Shown piece after piece: positions 34,601-44,571 of a stretch of 64,000 nucleotides of DNA. Made by a program: the position numbers and the translations under genes. The notes under the pieces are model-generated. The model was not told the DNA's origin, did no database searches, and saw nothing but the letters and a program-made list of their open reading frames with translations. Each line of letters opens with the position of its first letter. The stretch's first letter is position 1. The DNA is taken from contig OZ038385.1 of assembly GCA_964036045.1 (NCBI GenBank), positions 24,024,353-24,088,352 on the forward strand. The letters run 5' to 3'. Origin of the DNA: Eutreptiella sp. 'Long Island Sound 2002'. Its lineage: Eukaryota; Euglenozoa; Euglenophyceae; Eutreptiales; Eutreptiaceae.

Positions 34601-36264
34601 TGGGCACAAGGCGGAGTTTTCGGCCAGGTAGTCCCCCGTTTGCAGCGAATCATGACAAAGCCCTGCGAAGGCGTGTGCCGGGCCCGCGCACAATGCCCCC
34701 AACACACATCATTCTGGGACTCCGCAAAAGTTTGCACCATCTCACATCAGCCGAACCTCCACAAACTGTGAGGCAGGCAGACTGGAAAACTGCGACAGGC
34801 TGAATGCCCAAAGCCCTGACGCTCGACCATGAGCCCGTCCTCCAGCCCTTGTCCCCAGCTTCAGCCCCTGGTCCGACACTCGGCTCCTGCCTTCGCTCGG
34901 CCTCCCGGTCCCGCTGCAATCCCAGTTCTAGCCCTCGCCCTCGCCCTGGTCAAAGTCTGAGCCCTGGCCCCAGCCCAAGCTCCATGACTACCCCTGGACC
35001 GAGTCGCAGCTGTGCCGTGGCTTAGTGGGCTGACCCTACCTCGCCACCAGTGCCCATGCGATCAGTACCTCCGTCTGCATGCCATCCAGAAGCTCCCGCG
35101 GCCCCTGCCCTGCCGCGTTGCAGACGGGCCCTGCAGAGACAGTGCCAACTGTCAACTGGGCCACATATTGTGGGGCCTCTGCGGACAACATCAAAAAGGC
35201 CCTGGCCATCGTGGGTTTGCCATCGGCGTCCCTGAGAAGACAGCCAACGCTCAGACGGTTGCGCCCCGCACCTCCCTAGTGATCCCTCTTGTCTGCCTGA
35301 CCTGCTCTGCAATATCACAGCGCTCAGTGGTGCAGCCCAACCCTGACACAGTGCAGCCCAAGCCTGACAGGGCTCACCCAAAGAAGAAATGGAGGGGCAA
35401 TTGTCTCCAGGGGCAATCGTCCACGCTCCTGGCTGCCCCCCAGGTGCCCTCCAATCGTTTGGTAACCCCAAAATTTGCCTCGTAACCACTTTTCCAACGG
35501 CCAGCAACCGCTTGATATTCGGTCTCGACACCGCCCTTCAACCTCCCTCCCATTGAAGAAGGGCCGGCCTACTGCTAACTCTTGCTTTCCTGCAGGCTGC
35601 TGTCTGCAGGGTGTCTTGCACTTCTGCATTCTGGTTGTTGCTGCACATCCTCATCCGGTCAATTGAAAATTCTCGCGCGATACTGCAGCTGCATGCGCCT
35701 TACCCGCAATTGTTGCACTATCCGCCGTTGCAGTGGGACACCCAATCCAGCACGGCACCTGTGCATCACTGCACCCTCAAGCTGCGGTTCCTGTCTCCCG
35801 GGGGAGAAACGGGGTCACCACCTAATCCGGAATGGGGCCTTAGGCTTCCAGCTCCCCGGGGTTTTGGTCTCCTACTGCCAGCCCCTGGACCAGCCAAGGC
35901 TTTCTCCTGAGAGCAGGCGGGACCGGGCAAGACGCTGTAGGAGATGCAGAAGCAGAGGGAGAAGGACTACCCTTTCACGCATACCTGGCAAACAACACGC
36001 GCCCGGACATGTCTCCGTGATCCTGGACGCAGAAGACAACACCGTCGGCTTTGGCCAGCGTGTACAGCCCACATTGCAGGGGCTGTGCGGCATCATCCTG
36101 CAGATGTGGTGGTGTTTGGGTGTGGGGGGGACGTACCGTCTGCACCGATCGCGCACTGACAGCAGCGAACGCCGCCCCCCATTTGTAAATGCATGGATCG
36201 GAAGCGACAGTTTCTCAAACACTTCCGGCCTTCCCCTGACTTCTCGACACAATCCCAGTGCCAT
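25404..36264 (-). CDS. Ankyrin-repeat-like protein, 7-exon gene model
   Basis: Exons 36264-36137, 35231-35069, 33623-33456, 29858-29685, 28657-28255, 27083-26894 and 25659-25404 join with matching phases into exactly 1482 nt (493 aa plus stop). The clearest ankyrin-like units are at about 257-283 (GVPPLAHEALEGRVETVMLL then EHDADP) and about 284-325 (VACAVAALVPECVEVLLEA). A last helix pair is at about 432-447 (RCVRVLKLLLGAGC). Earlier exons are helical (LAHIVEECIRNCDLLLLQRF, LRSLVEEGAEQG) and may be degenerate repeats. Such proteins are usually protein-interaction scaffolds, and no enzymatic domain is visible. The border at 26894 (GG|GTCTCT) is the weakest. The start ATG at 36264 is a choice; an upstream exon is possible. 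Confidence 0.65.
26894..27083 (-). CDS. Ankyrin-like gene exon 6
   Basis: Entry at CTGCACAG in phase 1 gives GLVHTPTQPNDVDLSAV, then GGLVELALYAYVSEYGCFA. The phase-2 donor GACGG|GTCTCT is non-ideal but is the choice that keeps the frame into exon 7. Confidence 0.55.
28255..28657 (-). CDS. Ankyrin-like gene exon 5, clearest repeats
   Basis: The largest exon, 134 codons plus 1 nt, with two ankyrin-like helix pairs (AHEALEGRVETVMLLLEHDA and PECVEVLLEATDRESVTPL). The acceptor is CTTGCAG and the donor AAAAG|GTACGC, phase 1. Confidence 0.7.
29685..29858 (-). CDS. Ankyrin-like gene exon 4
   Basis: 58 codons: VVPESATAAADALLIALLIV then LRSLVEEGAEQGLCIL and LMAALLK. The acceptor is ATTGCAG and the donor AAG|GTGTGG, phase 0. 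Confidence 0.65.
30420..32142. mobile_element. Candidate 1.7-kb inverted-repeat element in an intron
   Basis: TTGTATAAGCCACGC at 30420-30434 matches the reverse complement of 32128-32142 at 14 of 15 bases. A 52-base direct repeat (30429-30480 and 32072-32123; 49/52 identical, including GGGACCGTAATAATTGTG) lies just inside both ends. The interior is non-coding. It sits in the 3.6-kb intron between exons 3 and 4 of the ankyrin-like gene. The element class is unclear because inverted and direct terminal repeats coexist. Confidence 0.45.
31805..31821. repeat. Short telomere-like CCCTAA run
   Basis: CCCTAACCCTAACCTAA, under three units, inside the candidate element at 30420-32142. Too short to be a telomere remnant on its own. 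Confidence 0.3.
33456..33623 (-). CDS. Ankyrin-like gene exon 3
   Basis: 56 codons: ELDRWLQKCTRPYLAHIVEE then LLLLQRFQSLGLFQKK. The acceptor is CTCGCAG and the donor GAG|GTCCGT, phase 0 at both ends. Confidence 0.65.
35069..35231 (-). CDS. Ankyrin-like gene exon 2
   Basis: Acceptor TTCTCAG, one base completing Arg, then DADGKPTMARAFLMLSAEAP and ELLDGMQTE. The donor is GAG|GTACTG, phase 0. The competing frame here has poorer composition. Confidence 0.6.
36137..36264 (-). CDS. Ankyrin-like gene exon 1
   Basis: MALGLCREVRGRPEVFEKLS through PIHAFTNGGRRSLLSV, 42 codons plus 2. The donor is CG|GTACGT, phase 2. It could also be an internal exon if the gene extends upstream. Confidence 0.5.
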
Positions 36265-39055
36265 GCATCCTTTTTCTCCAAAAACTGGATTGCACTTTCA
36301 GATCCGGGTCCAGCACTGGCATGAGCCAAACGACAGACCTCGGGGACGGGGACTCACGCTGTGCCTCCGACCGACTCTAACGACCCACTCCAACGAAGAT
36401 GAAAAGATGCATAAAGGTACCGGGCCCAGATGGCCTCAACACATTTGGTGCATCTTAGCTCTTAGCTCTGTTTGAGGGTTTTTAAGTGTATGGACCTGGG
36501 ATCTAAAGCTCATGCATGGGGCCTCAAGTACCCCGTGCAGTGACCCACGTGAACGAACATGCGGCAGGGGGCAAGGGCTGGGATGTTGTGCAAGGGAATC
36601 CGCAAAGGAAACAGTCGTGCGTGGACGCCGGAGGGTTGTCCAGGAAAGCAGGGTGTGAGGGGGAGTGGGAGGAGAGAGGTCCCGTCAAAAATGATGGGTA
36701 TGTCACGCGTGCCCAGGGAACAAACATACCTTCATCAGACGCTGCACCGCAGGCCAGCCTCGAACCCGGTAGGCGGGCGCCGTGGCAAAAAAGCACACTG
36801 AGCCAGCAAAGACCTTGCTCACGTCATCTTGCACCTGTGGCGCTCTGTGGTCACCCCAGTCGCATCTGTCGATGCATCTGATACCGACTTCGTGGGCCTA
36901 TGGTCGTGGAATGGACCAGATGCGATGCTGCTGAAAGTTGAACACCAACATTACCGCAAGCAACACAACCATCACCTGTGTACTTGTACGAGACATCATG
37001 TGCTGATGTGGGGATTGTAACACAGAGCCATGGTTTTCCAGTTTCCAGATGACCACCTGCTACATCTGATACACCTGCGCAGCGTTTGGCCTTTTGCACT
37101 ATGGTTGTGTATGCACTGGTTATTCGGATTTTTACACCTGTGATCCCCCCCTCCCTTTGCGTACCTCTTACCCCAATGCTTACCCATGCACCCATTGGTA
37201 TTGAGTCAGTCCGTGGGCGCCTCAGTCAACCTGAAAGTATGTACACCGGAGGTTTCCTTGCTTTCCTGGTTTTTAGTAAACCCGTACTTGGAAGGCTGCT
37301 CCACTCTCATATACCGTCTATGGACAAGAATAAAAGGGCAGAACGGGGCAGGAATGTCCCCCAGATCCAAATGGAAGAGTGGCACATGTGGAATATGCAG
37401 ACAGGAAGTCAAAGGGCCTGTCGGTGCAGGAAAACGACGATGATCCTGCTTTGATGGGCGCCATCAAACAGATCACTGTGATTGGGCTAGCAATGAGCAA
37501 TCTCCTGCTTTCTTGTGTTTGTTGTGTCTTAGTTCGGTGGAGGGGGGAGGGGGGGAGGCAGTCCAGGGGGGAGCCCTGACCCCTTCTGGAACGCATCCAA
37601 TACCCAGCACATCGAAAACTTGTTGGAAAATGACCCGTTCAGCACATGGAGATGTCATGTTGTCAGCAGCAAGCAAATCGAAACCTTCCTTCAAAAAACA
37701 AAAAAAAGTCAGTCCAGGGTTCCCTCATCTGCTCAAGCGAAACTCTGGGGGGGGGGTTTGCGCTTTGCAGGGGGTTGTCACAGTGACTAATAGAAATTCC
37801 TGCAGCAGGCAACGCAGCTTGCTGTCTTGCAACACCATTTCCCGCACTACTGTCATACATTCGCACAGCGTTGCCGGTGGGACGCTCGAAAAAAGGGTGT
37901 ACCATGCTTTTCGCACGTCGTTGTATGAGCCTTGTCTCTTCCGTCTGGTGAGTCTATCTTTAAACCAAAAAGCACGTCAACTACATCTTTTTATTTCACA
38001 CGGGGCGGCGGTTGGACCGGGCAGCCCAAATACACAGCCAACGAGCACTGGGAAATGGTCATTGTCTTACAGAACTGCACACTCTTTTGACATGAGCGAA
38101 AGGCGAGGAGAAAATTTTGTGCAGTCACTGACAAATGTTCCCAAAACCTTGTTTTCAGCTGACTTAGAGCTGAGGGGGGAGGGGGGGGGGGTCTAGGGGA
38201 GGGGGGAGAGGAGTCCAGGGGGGGGGGGGTGCCCCCCCCCCCCCAGGGGCAGCATATGAAGTCGGGACAACACAGGCTGGGAGCCTGCCCAGGATATGCA
38301 GATTTCTGGTTGTTATGGGTACACTGCTGGAGCCCATGGGAGGCCTAGTTGGCTCAATACAGCGACAAACACGATGAAAAGCCTAGCCTCCCCACAACCC
38401 TGTTGAACACCGTCCCTGCCTAAGCTAAACTCTGTGGTTTTATTGCAACCAAATGCACTGATGCAACTTGTTTGCACTGTCTCTGGCCTTGCTCCAATGC
38501 CACAAACGAGTAAATAGTTGCACAATCCTGGCCCTGCACACCCAAGCGCATCATTGTATGACTAGCAGGAGTACCAATCTTTCTGTGGCATTGGGTTTCC
38601 CAAGGTGGATGAGAATTGGATTGCCTCTTGGACAGCACTGGTCAGGGGCATTTAGACTTCACACAGTTTTGCATTCGCAGGCAGGTCCATTACTGCCCCA
38701 GCTGGTCCGTGAAATTACATACCCCTCAGGTGTGGGACACGTCTGGTGCAACCAACACGGCTACTATGCAAGATGATGGTGGGGATGAGGCCGATGTTTG
38801 TGCTTTGTGCTGTCAAAGGCACACTACCACACCAATGTAATGGAAGTTACTGTGCTGAACGTATTGTAGTGGGGTGGGGATTGAGTTCTTTACATTGGTG
38901 GCCTACCCCAACGACTTGCCGACGATCTCATGAGCGAAGCACTTTTTGCTACGCGTGCCCGGCATCCAAATGCCCATGTCATTATGCTCCCCTTGGGCGG
39001 CCTTCACATTGGCCTCCCAACCAAAGTGCAAATCCTTCCCCTCCCGCCCACCCTT

Positions 39056-39346
39056 CTATATCCGTGGCATGGGCCCGAGGATATCGGCAGATATCCGTGG
39101 CATTGACCCGGGATATAGCACCGATGATATCCCGGGTCAATGCCACGGATACAAGGCAGATATCCGTGGCATTGGCACAATTCTTATATCCGTGGCATTA
39201 GGGCCCCGAAATATCGGCAGAATTCCGTGGCATTGACCCGGGATCCTTGCACGCAACCCCTCCCTTGCCCTTGATGCCCTACGGTCGGTATCCATGGCAT
39301 TGACCTGGGATACCAGGCAGATATCCGTGGCATTCGCACAATTTTT
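39056..39346. repeat. Cluster of TATCCGTGGCATTGACCCGG motifs
   Basis: At least six forward copies (about 39059, 39092, 39160, 39188, 39225, 39288 and 39320, some diverged) and one inverted copy (39127-39151) of a motif of about 24 bp. Confidence 0.7.
39092..39151. repeat. Perfect 25-bp-arm palindrome, 10-nt loop
   Basis: Arms 39092-39116 and 39127-39151 are perfectly complementary, with loop AGCACCGATG. It arises from head-to-head copies of the clustered motif. It could fold as a hairpin or cruciform. Confidence 0.85.
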
Positions 39347-40468
39347 GTATGAAACCTAGCCATGACTGCACAAAGAGTGCAACCCCATGCCTCGGCCCAA
39401 GTCATGATGGTAGTCATTGCAAGACCACGGGTGGTCTATCACACACCTGGGCAGGCTCCTTTCCACACTGCAGCAAAACCCCTGCATCCTCCATCTCATG
39501 CAGAAGCTTGATGATGTCTGCCTCCATAGGCCCAACCTGGCATGCATGCCAGACCACACCTCCACACGGTGCGCCTCCCTCGGGGCTGTACAACGGCGCA
39601 GCCACCCAGTTGCCAGGTACAACTGGCAGCAGCATGTCCAAGCATTGTGCCGTAGCTCCGGCCGACGCCATGGGGCTAACCCATGAAGACCGGAAAGTTT
39701 GCCCTTGGACTTGCTGCAATTGGACCTTGAGAAAAGCCTTGGCGCCCTCAAGGGCATTGTGAGCATTACCTACGGCAAGTGGGGTTGGCAGGAGCTAGAG
39801 GCGAGCAATCATGAACACTGTTGCTGTGGGGTCATGAAACCCCCTTACGGTGATCATTTGGGGCTTGGCTACCAAAAATGTTGTTGCCAACCATTCACAA
39901 ACACGTGCTTGCGTCAAGATTCATTTGCAGTACTTGTGGCAATGTGGACGAAGTGACAAGGGTTGTTTTATACAAGCGCCTCCCAAGTTTACGTGTTGGT
40001 TGCTGACAAGTAAGCCTTCTCTGCAATGCAAGATCTATATTGCCAGGGAGCTCGGACTTTCAATTGTGCGGCTGGGGGGCTCCCAAGACGGGGGCTCAAA
40101 TGACTAGGACCATAACCCGTCATCAAAAGACAATTTTTTCGGGTGCGGTCAAAAGGTTTCACCTAATCCCAGGCAAGGGACGACTTTTCGGGACCCCCTT
40201 GTCGCGATCATCCCAAAAAACCCATTTGTGGTTGCAATAGCTCAAATCACGCTTCGATCCGGCCAAACCCCCGTAGGCCCACAGATGCCCCCCGCACAGC
40301 AAAGGACCACATCAACGGTAGCGGCGGCTACACGGAGATATACGTGCACATGCGGCTTGAGGCACACCTATACACGCCCAAGTGCATGGCTCATCATCCA
40401 CTGCGGACATGCTAAAAGTACATTTCGTGGGCCCATCACACGCTACAAACCCTTCCATGCGCTATTCC

Positions 40469-40471
<3 letters not shown>

Positions 40472-40529
<58 letters not shown>
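40472..40529. repeat. (GA)n microsatellite
   Basis: About 29 perfect GA units. Open frames rich in Ser/Leu or Arg/Glu across it are artefacts. Confidence 0.95.
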
Positions 40530-40531
<2 letters not shown>

Positions 40532-41044
40532 TCACAACATGCAGTGGACTTGTAAAGTGGAGTGGGCGGCACGCAACAAAGAATGCATTGATCACATCGC
40601 AACTAGTGCAAGATGGTCCCCAAAGCCACCGGGTTCCACTCACATTGCGCAATATACCTTCCTTCACTTCCGCGCATTCTCACCCAACCCTTACGGAAAC
40701 ACACACACAGCTTCCACCTACTAATTGCTTGGCTTCACCGTGCTAGTCATGCCAACTTTGAAAAGCTCGGCAAAGCACAAATTGTGGAGTCGAAAAGCTT
40801 CATGATTGGGATCATTGGGAGGCAACTAGCTCAGCAAAGCACGCAGGCACCAACTCCTCAGCCAACAACAATATTGCTCATGGTAGGGTCTGAACAAGGG
40901 TCAATTGATGTTTTTGATCTTGGAACCCAACACATTGCACACTACACTGTAAAAGCGCAACTCCATATGCCGTTTTTTCGGAATAGTAATCCTTCTTTCT
41001 TTCGCTCCTTCTTCTCGTGCCCCTGTTGTTGACGGTGCAAACGC

Positions 41045-41135
41045 TGTAGCGAGCCACAAAACAAAGCCAAAAGCAGTAGCGAGTCACAAAACAAAGCCAA
41101 AAGCAGTAGCGAGCCACAAAACAAAGCCAAAAGCA
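41045..41135. repeat. 30-bp minisatellite, 3 copies
   Basis: Units starting GTAGCGAG at 41046, 41076 and 41106, nearly identical, each containing ACAAAACAAAGCC. Confidence 0.85.
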
Positions 41136-42623
41136 CGAGGTATTCTTTGTGCAGGGAGAGACAATGTAAAACAACAGGCGTCGTGGAGCAACACACACCA
41201 CTGTAGTGGTGGACACGTTGGAATGGAACCAAATGTGAGAGTCTAAGTACAACATGAGCTTGTTCTTGAGATGGGGTGGAATAGACCAACCAGGTGCAAG
41301 GTTCGCATCCGGTTGCATAAGTCAAATAAGTCAAGGGCGATCACTTACTTGGTGCTTGTGCTCACGTGCCCGTCGCTCATTGCACGTTTCTCTCACATGC
41401 TTTTGTGCTGTGTTTTGCATGATATATGTGAGTTGAAGGCGAACAAAATTGCTAGGTTCGCTCTTGTTCACACTAGGTGATGATGATGCAAGGGTTCTTT
41501 AAAGTGCACCTTACTTAGCGACCCTACCTCACGGGTCGATCTTCCACGATGCATTTCATGCTTGAACAAATAGTGTTTCGTTGATACATCCAAGAGCACA
41601 ACTCTTCCTTCCTTTTGCAAGGCGCATGTGAAGATCGTGTCCAACGAGCTAATTTCCATTCAACGGCAAAATCCATTTGACAAATTTGGCGACACATGCA
41701 ACGACTGAGCAACATTTGTGCCCTGTACCTAACACACCGGTCGAATGCTTGATGTAATGTGGTTCTAACTGAGCGTCTAGGGTGACACTTTGAGCTAGGT
41801 CCGACTTTTGAGTAGCACCTTTTGAGGTCCTACTAAAGCTTAGACGTTGGATCGGAAATTGTTGTAGTTCATACACCCATGCAATAGAAGGACGCTCAAA
41901 CCGTTTGTTGCCACAAGTGGCTTCATTGAGGTCCTCGTAGCAGCGAAAACTTTCATTTGATCACCACACTCCTTCGTCTGTACATATGCAGACGCGGAGT
42001 GTATGCTCGGTTCGCCCCTGTGTTGTTGAAGTTGAGACGAGCGTACAACTTTGGGCCATCCCACTCATACGGCCCATTTTGATGGTTTTGATGTACCACA
42101 GGGCGGCACATGCATAGGCGGTTGGTTTTTGTGGCCATACCTACCCGTAGATTTACAGACGCGTTCAAATTTTCGGAATTTCTCTTGGTGTCGGGGAGTT
42201 TTGAACCGAGGTTTGAACGCACGGGCAGCTTGGGAGATGGGAAATGGGATCCAAGGTGGAGGGGCTCAGTCCACAGTACACCAGATTTAAGCGTCTGACA
42301 GAAACATTTTGATGGGTATCAAGTTTTCACCGTAATCTTTACACTTTGTCCAAAAATTGAGAAATTCTTTTGAACGGCGCCACTCTGCGCGACCCCTCGC
42401 AAGTGTTGGGAGTCCCCAGGGAAGGCGAGGAGCACACGGGACACCAGTCCCCAGAGTTTCATTTGGCGTGCTCAGATGAAATGCATGCTTTCGACAAATG
42501 TGTCACTTTCAATGGGGGATGCTTGGTTTGATAGATGCGGGAAATGGGTGATAAGGAGACGTAAACTTGGATATGCTTCCAGAGGGGCGTAAAATTTTTT
42601 TGCTGCGAACTTCATTTCCGCAG

Positions 42624-42845
42624 GTTTTTCGATGAATGCCGGAGGGGGAGACAAATTGGATCAACTACTTCGCTATTCCGTTTGCAAACTACGGCCATCA
42701 TATGCCCATGTCTATGTGGACATCTCAAGCGTGATCGCTGGAATCAGCCCCCTTTCCTCAAGGGTACCTTTTCTGCGCCCCTCAGAGGAGGTGTTGGCAC
42801 CGCTTCAAGAAATTCTGCAGTTCATAACCTGCAACGTTCGACCCG
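42624..42845 (+). CDS. XRN-like exon a
   Basis: Acceptor TTTCCGCAG, then FSMNAGGGDKLDQLLRYSV, YAHVYVDISSVIAGIS and PSEEVLAPLQEILQFITCNV. The donor CCCG|GTATGT is phase 1. The ATG at 42632 could be a start but the acceptor before it is strong. Confidence 0.5.
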
Positions 42846-44524
42846 GTATGTCACCAAACGTAGTTTAATTCCATTTGCTTGCTTCCCCAAATATCGATTT
42901 GAAAGTCGATGTATTGCCTTTTCCATTCAAGTAGCTTTGCGTGAAACTTGATGCGACTGCACCACCTTGGAGGTCGGCATCCTCAAACGCAGCCACAAGC
43001 CACTCGTCAACTTCGGATATCCGTCAGCTCAATCCGTTTCCTTTTTACATTTCCATGCCTGTCGTAGAACTGTCGTTGGTGCTGTTTTTCGGCGGCCCGT
43101 GCTGTTACCTGTCGCGAGATGGCGTCCTGAAGGTGTGCAAATGCTACTGAAACCTGCGTCGTGCTCTTGCCAACTTGCTCGATAGCCGAATTTCGTTCCT
43201 TGCCTGCTAGCCACGTGACCCGAGCCTGGCTTCAGTCTCTGTATTTCACAAATGCGTAAGCTTATGCAAGGCCAAGTAACCTACCTTCCTTGGTGCAATG
43301 GTTGCCTCACCCTAGGGGCCACATGCAACCCCTATTGTTCCGAACAAATATTCCGGGGGCTATGCACCGCTCTGTGTTATCTCCAGGGTTGTGTTGCGCG
43401 CACGCACTTTTGATGATACGTTTCATCTCAGTTGTTTATCAGTGTGCTTTGCAGGAGCACCTGGAGTGGAATGCTGAATCCTTAAAAACCCTGCACAAGC
43501 ACAGAGCCGCCAACTGGAGATACAAAGGGTTGCCAATACGGAGGGATCTGTACTTGGTGGGACCAGCGCGCAATAGGCACACACAGAGGAGCGAGACTAT
43601 CCGGCGGTCCTGTTCAACAAGTGCTCCGATGGTGAAAACCGCTAGGGTATACTCCGTCTTCGAAGTCTGATCTTCTGTCTCACATATTTTACTTGTGTAT
43701 GTTTAGCGCTTGGAACATTGGGCTCTGGAGTTCGTGGAGCGGAGACCGCTCGTGGAAGTTTGGTTACCAAGCGCTTCATTGTTGGATACCACGGGGTTCA
43801 TTTTTCAGCTCATGGCGGCCATTTCTCGTGAGGCGGTGTGTGCCGCGTTCCTGTGCAGTGTGTGAGTGGCAACATTCTTGCCGCCAGCGGCCAAGAGGAA
43901 ACGGAGGTCGCTGACACGCGCGCGAGAATGCTGCCCCCCAACACATACACAATATTCACGAGTATGGCTGCACACACACAGAAGTCGCGAGAATCGCTGC
44001 CCACAGAAATGCTCCCCACGCAGAATTCGGGGAAGCTGCCCACACACACTCACACACAGCCCACACATACAGTCACAAACGGCATTCTCAGGCTTAGCTG
44101 CTCACACACACAGAATTCGCGAGAATGCGGCCCACACGCACACATGAACACAGATTGCACGAGATTCGCTGCCCACACACGCTTTCACACATAATTGTTA
44201 AGGGGGGCGGGATTGAAAAACCAATAACTGGGTTCGAGGAAAACATTTTTTTCTGTCTTTTTTTTACTCTGTGGCTCCCAGCTATCCGGGTGGGGCCTCC
44301 CGGTCATTTTTTTCTGTCTGTGTGGGCAGGAATTGTTACCACTTCTGTGGTGTGGGCAGCGATTCAAATGAATTCTTTTGTTTCACCTTCCCTTCAACCC
44401 TACTTTTTCCAGCGTGCGAAGATGCAAATTGCTTTGGGAAGCACAAAGTAACCGCAGTTCTAGTCGCCCTGCTTGCATGACGTTGCGACCTCGGTGACAG
44501 TGTCAACAGAAAACGCGAGAGACG

Positions 44525-44571
<47 letters not shown>

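Larger units (their letters stand above)
36265..42623. other. Strand-switch region without supported gene
   Basis: Gene direction flips from minus to plus here. A 227-codon plus frame (37513-38196) and minus frames at 37473-37916 are open, but none shows a family signature or a phase-consistent exon chain. The region holds the CCGTGGCATTGACC motif cluster (39056-39346), a GA array and a 30-bp minisatellite. The 5' exon(s) of the XRN-like gene probably lie in its right part. Confidence 0.45.

Noticed and set aside
37513-38196. 227-codon plus-strand open frame
   Set aside because: Low-complexity Ser/Gly stretches, no family signature, competing minus frames equally plausible and no phase-consistent neighbours.
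39092-39151. Rho-independent terminator
   Set aside because: Perfect hairpin, but no T tract and a eukaryotic context; it is one of many motif copies.
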